A stretch of DNA of 64,000 nt from Clostridium aquiflavi. Lineage in GTDB: Bacteria > Bacillota > Clostridia > Clostridiales > Clostridiaceae. Below the pieces are notes generated by a model that saw nothing but the letters and a program-made list of their open reading frames with translations, was not told where the DNA came from and made no database searches. The position numbers were made by a program, and so were the translations under genes. The stretch is taken from assembly GCF_031344075.1 (NCBI RefSeq), contig NZ_JAVJAN010000014.1, forward strand, positions 22,166-86,165. The letters are read 5' to 3'. Below, one piece after another: positions 24,873-33,328 of this stretch (position 1 is the first letter of the stretch; each line of letters begins with the position of its first letter).

Positions 24873-27242
24873 CTAAAAATCATCAAAATTGAAATTATCA
24901 AGATCTTCTAATATTTTTTCTTCATCTTCTGATAATTCTTCATTTAAATATTCACTTAAATCATCTGCACTTATTCCCCATAAGTTTGCAAGATTTTCTG
25001 CTACCATATATTTTTCTTTTCCATTAAAGGTACTGAATGTTCTGTGAAGAAATACTACTGCACTTTTGAATTCTTCCTTATCAAGATTCATAATATATTC
25101 ATCAAGCTTTTCCCATATAGTGAGATTTCCTAAAATAACATATCTGTTTCTACATGCCAGCCCTTCAAACCATCCTGCTCCTATATCTGGTGGAATTCCT
25201 GGAAGAAGTCTTCTTCCAATTTCACTGCTAAGCATTTCCTTATCAATAAGTCCTCTTTCTATAAGAATTGAACATGCTATTCCTGAAAGTTTTGAATTTC
25301 TGTCATCTCTGTTTGAAAGCTCTATGAGTTCTCTTATATAAATTTCAGTATTAACTACATCCTCATGGTATTGTGCTATTACATCAAGCTGTTCAATTGA
25401 TTTGCTTAATAATTTTGCTGCAGCATCATCACAGTTTGAACATTCAACCATTATAAGCGCTGCCCTTAAAAACAGTTCTGATAAAATTGGCTTTAATATT
25501 TCTGTGTCTATCTTTCTTATTGTTCCAAATCTAATTATATATGATAAATTAAATGCAACTTCTGAAATTTCATCTAAAGCATTTATATCCACTGCAAGTT
25601 TCTGAAGTATATTAATTGAATATGATGCCATTTTATCCATACCACACTCATAACATTTTGAAATCATCTCTGAAACTTCTTTTATCTTACTTGCTTTATC
25701 AAGCCTATCTTTCAGTACATACGCTGCTGCTATCTCTATTGTATCCCCCATTAGTGATGCTTCAACTATTTCAATTTCAGTTTCAGGCCTCCATGCTAAT
25801 GTCCATGCTTCCTTCCAGTTATTATCTCCATTTAATCTTCTCTGAATTTTACCAAAAGAAATATTTAATACCTCAAGCTGATGTAAAAATGATGAACGAT
25901 TTAAATCCATAAAAGCTGATTTCTCACTTTTTACTCTTCGGTTTTCCCTCAAATCCAAAGTTACATCAGTAGCAACTAAAGTTTTATATGAAGTAAGCTT
26001 TAAATCCTTTATCATAAAATTAAAATTATTTTGCAAAGATGTATTACACATTCCTTCTGGAAGATGCCCTATTTTAGTACCTATTTCAACTTCAGCAGCT
26101 GCTGTCACAATTTTACTGAACGTTCCTTCTCCAAGACATGTTTTTGCCCCGTCCCTTAAGTCCTGAAGAATAGGAATATTCCCTCCATGCATATTTGAAA
26201 GTGCTTTTGCAAGTCTTACGGCTTCTATAACTTCTGCTGATGACTTTATATGACCTTCTTTTCTCATACTTCTTACTATTACAGTAAGATATCTTTGTGG
26301 AAGTTCATCAAGTTTATTTTCATTTAATAATTTCCACATCATTTCAAAATAATTTGGTGCCTTATTTCCTGCCCCATAGCCACTTCTATCACTTAACCTG
26401 TAATATGAATAAGGCATAAGAGTAAGCTTTGAAGATTTTCTAGGAAGTTTTTTTATTTCTTCTTCACTAAGTGGTAAAGTCTTTTCACTCATAAGGCTTA
26501 ATGTATGATATGCACCAGTGACTATTACCATTTTATTTTCTCTGTAACCGTCTTTTACAGCCCTTTCAATTTCACTTTTCATAAAAGCTTCTCTTAAAAT
26601 ATTTCTCGCATCATCTTTTTGTCTGCTTTCCTGTATCTGCCTTAAATTGCTTCCAAATTCCATCATGGCCTGTCTATAATAATTATAGTCAAGATGTTCA
26701 AAGTTCCTTTCCCAGAATGCATCATAGTCAAATTCATCACATGATCTATATAATGTTTCATATATATCTGTATAAATTTCATCTTCATTACTGATCTGTT
26801 TATCATTAAGTTCCAGATCCTTTTTTATATTGGAATCATCAGATCTTTCTGTATTTTCTTCGTCTTCACAAAGCATATTTTCCATTGCCAAAAACACATC
26901 TGATGGCAAATCAATAAAACGTACTTCCTTGTTATTAGATTTTGCCCATTTTATTGCAACATACTCTGGTGAATATGATGCAAGAGGATAAAGAATTGTT
27001 TTAACAGGCATTTCATCCGTATAAGCCAATATTGCAATTGGAGGCACAACATGTCTATTTACTATATTATCAAGTTCATTATTGGCATCACTTGGCCCTT
27101 CTACAAGTACAATATCGGGATTTATCTTATCTAAGTATTTTTTTAAAGCATATGCTCCATTAGGGGAAAGATGTCTTACAGGGAAGAAGCTGGCTGCATA
27201 ATTTTTTTCATGGATATTTACTTCTTTATTGCTTCCACTCAT
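24873..27242 (-). CDS. DUF5682 family protein (YehM-like)
   Basis: A 789-residue protein. The N-terminal domain begins FFPVRHLSPNGAYALKKYL, then INPDIVLVEGPSDAN (~44-58). Near 240-265 comes MVIVTGAYHTLSLM. The combination of a VLVEGP motif and a later G-x-x-H motif resembles the EreA/ChaN/TIKI hydrolase-like fold; that link is my inference. The C-terminal ~350 residues are helical, with a repeat-like look, and the protein ends in an acidic tail. It is the counterpart of E. coli YehM and a standard partner of MoxR and VWA genes. No catalytic activity is known. Confidence 0.8.
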   Translation of the reverse strand: MSGSNKEVNIHEKNYAASFFPVRHLSPNGAYALKKYLDKINPDIVLVEGPSDANNELDNIVNRHVVPPIAILAYTDEMPVKTILYPLASYSPEYVAIKWAKSNNKEVRFIDLPSDVFLAMENMLCEDEENTERSDDSNIKKDLELNDKQISNEDEIYTDIYETLYRSCDEFDYDAFWERNFEHLDYNYYRQAMMEFGSNLRQIQESRQKDDARNILREAFMKSEIERAVKDGYRENKMVIVTGAYHTLSLMSEKTLPLSEEEIKKLPRKSSKLTLMPYSYYRLSDRSGYGAGNKAPNYFEMMWKLLNENKLDELPQRYLTVIVRSMRKEGHIKSSAEVIEAVRLAKALSNMHGGNIPILQDLRDGAKTCLGEGTFSKIVTAAAEVEIGTKIGHLPEGMCNTSLQNNFNFMIKDLKLTSYKTLVATDVTLDLRENRRVKSEKSAFMDLNRSSFLHQLEVLNISFGKIQRRLNGDNNWKEAWTLAWRPETEIEIVEASLMGDTIEIAAAYVLKDRLDKASKIKEVSEMISKCYECGMDKMASYSINILQKLAVDINALDEISEVAFNLSYIIRFGTIRKIDTEILKPILSELFLRAALIMVECSNCDDAAAKLLSKSIEQLDVIAQYHEDVVNTEIYIRELIELSNRDDRNSKLSGIACSILIERGLIDKEMLSSEIGRRLLPGIPPDIGAGWFEGLACRNRYVILGNLTIWEKLDEYIMNLDKEEFKSAVVFLHRTFSTFNGKEKYMVAENLANLWGISADDLSEYLNEELSEDEEKILEDLDNFNFDDF

Positions 27243-27284
27243 ACTTTTTTCTCACTTTCCTTAAAACTTTTTTCAATTAATAGT

Positions 27285-28376
27285 CTAAGAATTCATCTCA
27301 TTGCATGCTGTATAAAGCTCACGCCACTCTTGTCCTCTTTTTTTCAATATATTGTTTAGATATTCCTTCCATGCCAGAACATCTTTTTCATCATCTTTTA
27401 TAACTGCCCCCTGAAGTGAAGAAGCAAGATCATAATCGCTTATATCACCATTTCCAAATCCGGCTGCAAGTGCCATACTATTTGCAAGAAGTGAAATAGC
27501 TTCTGCTGTAGATAATACACCTGAAACAGGCTTTATTTTTTGTTTTCCATCAATTGTTACACCATTTCTTAATTCTCTAAATATAGTAACTACCTTTTCT
27601 ATGATTTTTTCTGATGGAAGTGGTGAATTAAGTTGAAGATTTTCTGAAAGTTGTGAAACCCTTTTTGTTACAATATTAACTTCTGTCTGCATATCATCAG
27701 GAGCTGGAAGAACAACTATATTAAATCTTCTTTTAAGTGCTGCTGACATTTCATTTACACCTTTATCTCTTGTATTAGCTGTAGCAATAATAGAGAAACC
27801 TCTTGTTGCTGGAACTTCTTCTCCAAGTTCAGGAACTGAAATCCTCTTTTCTGAAAGAAGTGATATAAGTGCATCCTGAACTTCAGATGGACATCTCGAA
27901 ATTTCTTCAATACGCGCTATTCCCCCTTCTTCCATTGCACTATAAACTGGACTTTTTATAAGAGCTTCTGAAGTTGGACCATTAGCAAGAAGCATTGCAT
28001 AATTCCATGAATAACGAATCTGTTCTTCTGTTGTACCTGCTGTGCCTTGTACAACTTTTGTGGAATTTCCATAAATAGCAGCAGTCAAATGTTCTGAAAG
28101 CCATGATTTTGCAGTTCCTGGTTCACCAACTAATAAAAGTGCTCTATCTGTAAGAAGTGTTGCAATACATATTTCAACAAGCCTCTTGTTTCCTATATAT
28201 TTAGGAGTTATTTTCTTGCCATCAACTTCACCGCCTATAATATATGTAAGAACTGCTTTAGGAGACATTTGCCATCCTGATGGTATTGAATTTTTATCAC
28301 TTTTCTTTAAAATATCAATTTCTTTTTTATAAAGAACTTCTGCTGGATGTCTTAATATATCTTTTTTCTTTTTCAT
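27285..28376 (-). CDS. MoxR-type AAA+ ATPase (YehL-like)
   Basis: A 363-residue AAA+ ATPase. Walker A LLVGEPGTAKSWLSEHL (~87), Walker B GGIARIEEISRC (~160; the second acidic pair is EE), sensor 1 IIATANTRD (~203) and the arginine-finger region SAALKRRFN (~217) are intact. MoxR proteins remodel or insert cofactors into partner proteins together with VWA adaptors. The start is taken as MKKKKDILRHP at 28376, about ten bases after AAGGA; the longer start at 28412 has no ribosome site. Central motor of the five-gene operon. Confidence 0.88.
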   Translation of the reverse strand: MKKKKDILRHPAEVLYKKEIDILKKSDKNSIPSGWQMSPKAVLTYIIGGEVDGKKITPKYIGNKRLVEICIATLLTDRALLLVGEPGTAKSWLSEHLTAAIYGNSTKVVQGTAGTTEEQIRYSWNYAMLLANGPTSEALIKSPVYSAMEEGGIARIEEISRCPSEVQDALISLLSEKRISVPELGEEVPATRGFSIIATANTRDKGVNEMSAALKRRFNIVVLPAPDDMQTEVNIVTKRVSQLSENLQLNSPLPSEKIIEKVVTIFRELRNGVTIDGKQKIKPVSGVLSTAEAISLLANSMALAAGFGNGDISDYDLASSLQGAVIKDDEKDVLAWKEYLNNILKKRGQEWRELYTACNEMNS

Positions 28377-28457
28377 TCTACATTTATCCTTCCCGCTTCT
28401 AATTTTTATCATTTAATTTTTCAAATGTTATTTATAATTCCACTAAAACAAATATGT

Positions 28458-30263
28458 TTATCTACCTAAAGCTAAAATGTCTATAAGATAATCAATTCTC
28501 TTTAATACAGCATCATCATAAAGTACATATTCTGATACTTCATTTTTAAGATTTTCTAAAAATGTAATATCATCAGCATTCATATATACTTGATAAGCAG
28601 GTGTTAAATATCTGAAATATTTTGAAAAATATAAAACATTATTCATGGCTTCTTCTTTGGCTCCAATTTTAAATAATATTGTCATTATACTTCTTATTCT
28701 GTTTCCATCACATATATTTTTACTATGGTTTGTGTCAAGATAATATACTTTCTTGCCTTTTGATTCAGGTTCATTTTTCATATTTTCAATATAATTTAAA
28801 CAGAACTTTTTTACCCTGCTTTTTTCTTGATCATTTAGATCTTTGCTTACAAATTCATATGCATAATCAATAAGGTTTTTATCATTCATTGCAGTATATA
28901 CCCATCTTTCGTCCCACGACTTAAAATTTATTATATTTACAGGTATACGATCAGATGCTCCTACAACATAACCTGACATATAATAATAATTAAACATAAT
29001 TTTTATTGAATTTGAAAGAGTTGATTCATTTGGTGAAAACTTCTTATTTATAATTTTTGAAAATTCTTCAAATATCTCTTCTTTTGAATATATCTTTTGT
29101 GCAGCTGCAAAACTTATTCCAATATAAAATTCACTCTTTTTCTTAAGATCAAAAAGATATTTATATACCGCCTCATCGTCCTGATAAAAAAGGTTTACTG
29201 CTGCATTTCTCTTATAATCTCCTAAATTAAATTCAAAATCAACAGCCTTCTTTAAGACTTCTATAATCCTTTTGGATTTAAAATTCTTTGATGCATCAAG
29301 CATTTCATAAAAAAACTCATAGTCCTTAGTATTTTTTTCTCCAAATTCCTTTGTCATGCTTTCTTCAATAAGTTCAATAATTTCATCTTCTTTAATAAAT
29401 AGTCTTTCATTTAAAACTTCATTTAAAAATTTTATATTTTTTAAGCAATATTTTTTAACTTCTTCATCTGCCTTTTCAGTATCCATACATGCTAGCGCTA
29501 ATATTCTTGCTTCTTTTAATGCTTTCTTTTTTAATTTTAAATCCAAAAGAAATTGTTCATTATTTCTATCATCTTTTAATGCTTTGATTGCTACAGCTAT
29601 TACATTATCAGCATCCTCTTCAAGAACACACTTTTTATAAAAATTATTATATTTTTCTTTTCCAACATTAGATATTATTTTTACAATATTGCATTTTGCA
29701 ACTTTATCACTTTTTTCAAATTTCTCCATTAATATATGTACAATATCCTCATTATATTGTGAAAGAATAGTTACAATACTAAAATCATACTCATATACAT
29801 ATGAATTAGATAATTCGCCTAATAAATCATTTAATAGCCTGTAATCAAAAAGTTTATTTTCCTTAAATGCTTTTTTTAATGAAGCCCATTTTGTAGTAGT
29901 TCCACCTTTTAAAATTTCTTTTATATTTCTTATTTCTGAATATCTTAAGACTGAAGTTCCTTTTATATTTTCATCAATTTCAAATTTTTCTTCTTTTTCA
30001 ATGCTTTGGGAATTTCCCTGTGTATATAAAACTGCATTAATTAAATTCACAAGCTCACACATTATAATATAAGCATTTTCACTACTTTCATTTAAAAGAC
30101 CTTCAAGCATTGAATATATTTTAGAAAAAACTTGCGCTTTACCGCTTAATAACTTTATTTTCTCAGATATTTTCTTAAGTCTGAAATCATCACTTAAAGA
30201 CTTTGTTCCCAAAACAGCAGCTTGTCCTAAGGAATGTTTTAACTGTATTAATAATTCGTTCAT
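28458..30263 (-). CDS. Large helical-repeat (HEAT-like) protein of the MoxR/VWA operon
   Basis: A 601-residue, almost wholly alpha-helical, Lys/Glu-rich protein without signal peptide or transmembrane segments. Its repeated pattern of paired amphipathic helices (for example ~180-260 and ~300-400) looks like HEAT/ARM repeats, suggesting a scaffold. I do not recognise a named family with confidence; similar clusters carry DUF5691 or DUF4132 proteins at this place. The ATG follows AAGGTGAT and lies 14 bases after the SWIM gene, so the two are co-translated. Confidence 0.7.
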   Translation of the reverse strand: MNELLIQLKHSLGQAAVLGTKSLSDDFRLKKISEKIKLLSGKAQVFSKIYSMLEGLLNESSENAYIIMCELVNLINAVLYTQGNSQSIEKEEKFEIDENIKGTSVLRYSEIRNIKEILKGGTTTKWASLKKAFKENKLFDYRLLNDLLGELSNSYVYEYDFSIVTILSQYNEDIVHILMEKFEKSDKVAKCNIVKIISNVGKEKYNNFYKKCVLEEDADNVIAVAIKALKDDRNNEQFLLDLKLKKKALKEARILALACMDTEKADEEVKKYCLKNIKFLNEVLNERLFIKEDEIIELIEESMTKEFGEKNTKDYEFFYEMLDASKNFKSKRIIEVLKKAVDFEFNLGDYKRNAAVNLFYQDDEAVYKYLFDLKKKSEFYIGISFAAAQKIYSKEEIFEEFSKIINKKFSPNESTLSNSIKIMFNYYYMSGYVVGASDRIPVNIINFKSWDERWVYTAMNDKNLIDYAYEFVSKDLNDQEKSRVKKFCLNYIENMKNEPESKGKKVYYLDTNHSKNICDGNRIRSIMTILFKIGAKEEAMNNVLYFSKYFRYLTPAYQVYMNADDITFLENLKNEVSEYVLYDDAVLKRIDYLIDILALGR

Positions 30264-30277
30264 AATATCACCTTTTA

Positions 30278-31726
30278 CTATCCTAATATTCTTATAATTT
30301 GATCATCTGTAACAACACTTATAGGCTGCATTGTAAGTTTTCCTGTATTTAAATCATGTTCAAATATACCAAGCATTACATTCTCTTTTAAATCTTTACT
30401 ACCAAGCATAAACTTTAAATTTTCAAGTGTTGAAGGCATTGAGGTATCTTTTGTATTTTTAAGCATAATTGTTTCTCCATGGTCATCCTTTATTGCTAAC
30501 TCCTCTCCAAACTTAACTAGCTCATTATAATGCATTAAGAAAATTGGATGTTTATCATATAATGTATTTTTAAGCTGAATCTTTACTTCTTTTAAAGCTT
30601 CTTTATAATTTGTCTTAGCAGATTTTCTTATTTCTTTTATATCTTCTTTTGAAACTTTTCTCATAACTCCGCCTTCAAATCTTATACGTGGATTATTCTG
30701 ACCTGGATAAATATAAAATTCAGGTACCTCAAAAACTTCAAATATCGTATCTTCTTCCTTAATTTTGTTACTTATTCGATAAGGTCTGTAATTCATCGTC
30801 TTATAGATCTTATCTTCACTAAGATTTATGTAAAATCCTGTATCAATATAGGTTTTTCTTAAGTCATCTTCTTCACAATAAAAACCAAGCTGCAATAACT
30901 TTCCATTTTCACTGTAAAAGCCAAGATTTCTGAGTTCACTAAGTTTCCATATATAACCGAGCTTTGTAAATATATCAGCACTCTCTTCATCTATAAATTT
31001 CTTTTCTTTAATATGCTTATTTAAAACAGTTCTAGCTTTTACATTAAGATTTTGAATATATCCTAATGAATCCAATGTTTTTTCATAATATATTTCATCC
31101 TCTATATCTTTATCTTCCTTAATAATTCTTAAATTTTCTAAAATATCCCCTATTATTACTGAATGTTCTGGAAGATAATAATTACTGTTTAAAGATTTTA
31201 TTAGCTCTTTGTTGTATATCTTTATCTGTGATAATGTAATAGATGCAAGTCCAACTGAAAGCGTGTCATTTATAAATTTATCTACAATTTCTAAACCTTC
31301 AAGCTGTGTTTTCATTTTCTTTATAAATGCACTTACATTAACCTTCTTAGGCTTTATTATCTCTTCTTTTTTCTTTTCTTCCTTCTTTTCTATTTTTTCT
31401 CTTTTCCTTAAAACATCCTCAGGAATTTCCCCTGTTTCAAACTTACTGCTATCTTCAAAATATTGATATAAAAGTGCAGTTGCATGTTTGCATGGAATCT
31501 GTCTGCTTGGACAGCTACATCTGAAAACAGGTTCATTTTCATTAATAAAGTCTACTGATACTATATAATTCTTTTTTCCACTCCCCATACACTCCCCATA
31601 AATGAGAGTCTTATCTCCTATAATATGTGTTTTTATAATTTGATTTTTGCTTACAAGCTTTTTTGCATTATTAAATGAACTTGCATTATAAGCAGTTGAT
31701 TCAACATATTCTTTGGTTAATTTCAA
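30278..31726 (-). CDS. SWIM zinc-finger protein (YehQ-like)
   Basis: A 482-residue protein, first gene of the operon. The SWIM motif FRCSCPSRQIPCKHATALLY (CxCx...CxH, residues ~73-92) binds zinc and is typically used for DNA or protein contact. Behind it lies a charged, Lys/Glu-rich linker (~105-130) and a mixed alpha/beta C-terminal region. SWIM proteins are standard partners of MoxR/DUF5682/VWA genes, as in E. coli yehQ. The start codon is TTG at 31726, seven bases after AGGTGA; no ATG is close. Confidence 0.82.
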   Translation of the reverse strand: MKLTKEYVESTAYNASSFNNAKKLVSKNQIIKTHIIGDKTLIYGECMGSGKKNYIVSVDFINENEPVFRCSCPSRQIPCKHATALLYQYFEDSSKFETGEIPEDVLRKREKIEKKEEKKKEEIIKPKKVNVSAFIKKMKTQLEGLEIVDKFINDTLSVGLASITLSQIKIYNKELIKSLNSNYYLPEHSVIIGDILENLRIIKEDKDIEDEIYYEKTLDSLGYIQNLNVKARTVLNKHIKEKKFIDEESADIFTKLGYIWKLSELRNLGFYSENGKLLQLGFYCEEDDLRKTYIDTGFYINLSEDKIYKTMNYRPYRISNKIKEEDTIFEVFEVPEFYIYPGQNNPRIRFEGGVMRKVSKEDIKEIRKSAKTNYKEALKEVKIQLKNTLYDKHPIFLMHYNELVKFGEELAIKDDHGETIMLKNTKDTSMPSTLENLKFMLGSKDLKENVMLGIFEHDLNTGKLTMQPISVVTDDQIIRILG

Positions 31727-32061
31727 AATAACGTCACCTAACCTTATAACAATTTTTTAGTTTTTATGTAATAAATAGTATTATACAATCAGTTTATCAT
31801 ATTTATGTAATATACTTAATATTTTTATATAAATTTAATAACATAAAATATATATTATGTTATTAAATTGAAACTAAATTAATTGTATATTATGGTTAAT
31901 CTAAAGTATAAAAATAAAAAATGCTAAAAATCCACGAAAATGAACTGCTCCCTGTCAAGTAGACAGAGAGCAGTTCAAAATCCAATATTCAGATTTTCAT
32001 AGTTTTCCTTATACTCCTATTATATTTAATACTTAAATTTATATATCATCTTAAATAAATA
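31727..32061. other. Intergenic region upstream of the SWIM operon
   Basis: A gap of 335 bases, very AT-rich, holding palindromic element D (31926-31977). The SWIM-operon promoter should lie here, but no pair of -35/-10 boxes stands out. Confidence 0.5.
31926..31996. repeat. Nested palindromic 3'-end element D
   Basis: The outer left arm AAAAATCCACG (31926-31936) is kept; the right arm is decayed (AGATTTTCATAG, ~31991). The inner palindrome is TGAACTGCTCCCTGTC (31941-31956), AAGTA, GACAGAGAGCAGTTCA (31962-31977). It lies downstream of the J-domain gene. Confidence 0.65.
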
Positions 32062-32817
32062 TTAAAAAACAAAGTCTTTTAACATATTATTTAATTTTTC
32101 AAAAATTCTCAACACAAACTTTAATATATAAGGTAAGAAGAATGATGCTAATAATACTGAAGTAGCCAAAATCAGTATATTATAATTTATAACTTGTCCT
32201 AAATTAACCTGATATAGGTGTATAGCTCCTATTGATATAGATCCAACTATTAATACTTTAGATGCTATCCATGAAACTACATTTATGATCTGACATAATA
32301 ATATTATTATTGATAATACAGCTATTAATGGTAAAGCTAATATCTTAAATGGTAACATAAACAAATCAAATATTTGCTTAGTATTACTTTTGGGACTTTT
32401 TTCAACCATTTTTTGTTTTCTAAGTTTTTCTTCTCTATTATCATTCCTATTATTTTTCTTATCTTTATTTTCTGAAAATCCTCTTTTACCATCGTCTTTC
32501 TTTTTTGTGCTAGTATTTCTAACTTTGCTTTTTGATCTATTTCTAGAAACTGAATTTCTATTTTTATTATTAACTTCCAATTCCTTTTCTATTTCTTGCG
32601 GCTGCATAATTAGCGTTTCATTTTTATCCATTAGTGGACTTTCTTCTAACCTATTTAAAGCTTCATATGCCTCATTAAATAACTTCAAAAATTCATTAAG
32701 TCGTTTTTCATTAACTACTTCCTTTTTAATTTTTTCTACTTGCTTTTCATACGCTTCTCTTATTTCTTTTTTTGATGCATTTTTTTCTACACCTAATATT
32801 TTATGATAATCCATCAT
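32062..32817 (-). CDS. J-domain-like membrane protein without HPD motif
   Basis: A 251-residue protein. Residues 1-55 look like a DnaJ domain (DYHKILGVEKNASKKEIREAY, ends ...FNEAYEALN), but the HPD tripeptide between helices II and III, needed to stimulate Hsp70, is absent (there is VEKIKKEVVN instead). Residues ~65-145 are a basic, low-complexity linker. About 150-250 hold two to three membrane helices. It may be a membrane-tethered, Hsp70-independent adaptor. The ATG lies in the end of the cyuA relic, which also supplies its ribosome site (GGAG), so this gene now follows the relic directly. Confidence 0.75.
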   Translation of the reverse strand: MMDYHKILGVEKNASKKEIREAYEKQVEKIKKEVVNEKRLNEFLKLFNEAYEALNRLEESPLMDKNETLIMQPQEIEKELEVNNKNRNSVSRNRSKSKVRNTSTKKKDDGKRGFSENKDKKNNRNDNREEKLRKQKMVEKSPKSNTKQIFDLFMLPFKILALPLIAVLSIIILLCQIINVVSWIASKVLIVGSISIGAIHLYQVNLGQVINYNILILATSVLLASFFLPYILKFVLRIFEKLNNMLKDFVF

Positions 32818-33088
32818 TTATCATCTCCATTTAAATATGCTATTCCTGCTACCAGTGCTGCTTCTATCCCCTTTAATCCATTTGTATTTGGTACAATAAT
32901 ACTTTTTACATTTTTAATAATGTTACTGCTTACCTCAATTTTACATTTTTCAGGAACTCCACCTAAAACCTCTCTAGTCTTAGCTCCTCCATAAGCTATT
33001 GCAATTGGTTCTGTGCATCCCATTGCTGGAACTAGTTCTTCCTTCAATATTTGAACATAAGCATTATAGATTCTATCATTTTTTTCAT
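32814..33088 (-). pseudogene. Truncated and frameshifted cyuA-type gene (UPF0597 / L-cysteine desulfidase)
   Basis: The translated piece LKEELVPAMGCTEPIAIAYG and NIIKNVKSIIVPNTNGLKG is the N-terminus of the UPF0597/CyuA (serine-dehydratase-alpha-like) family, normally about 430 residues. Only ~90 codons remain, ending where the J-domain gene starts. The proper start is ATG at 33088 with GGGAG upstream, but a run of seven A (33079-33085 on the minus strand) breaks the frame; eight A would restore MKKNDRIYNAYVQILKEELV. It therefore carries both a homopolymer frameshift and a 3' deletion. Confidence 0.8.
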
Positions 33089-33205
33089 ACTAAATTACTC
33101 CCTTACATAGCATTTACCAGTTTGTAAGTAGTTTATTTAAATTTTCACCTTATTATTACTTAAAATATTATACTGAAAATTAAAGTTAATTTAAAGTACT
33201 ATCGT

Positions 33206-33301
33206 TCATCAAGAAACGTTTAGAGATTTTAAAAGTAGTGGATTTAATATAGACGATACTAGGGATAATTGGCTAAATAAAAATAAAAGAGTTGTATAAA
33301 A
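33206..33301 (+). pseudogene. Possible C-terminal gene remnant
   Basis: A 30-codon frame ending at TAA reads IVHQETFRDFKSSGFNIDDT, then RDNWLNKNKRVV, which looks like genuine protein sequence. It has no start codon and an in-frame stop just upstream. It may be the tail of a lost gene in this decayed stretch beside the cyuA relic. The family is not recognised. Confidence 0.3.
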
Positions 33302-33325
33302 ACATAATTTTACACAACTCTTTTA
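33284..33325 (-). terminator. Terminator of the enoate-reductase-like gene
   Basis: TAAAAGAGTTGT (33284-33295) pairs with ACAACTCTTTTA (33314-33325). On the minus strand it is followed by TTTTTATTTAG. It lies four bases past the stop codon at 33329. Confidence 0.75.
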
Positions 33326-33328
33326 TAA

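Noticed and set aside
33206..33301. A complete small gene
   Set aside because: No start codon and an upstream in-frame stop; kept only as a low-confidence remnant.
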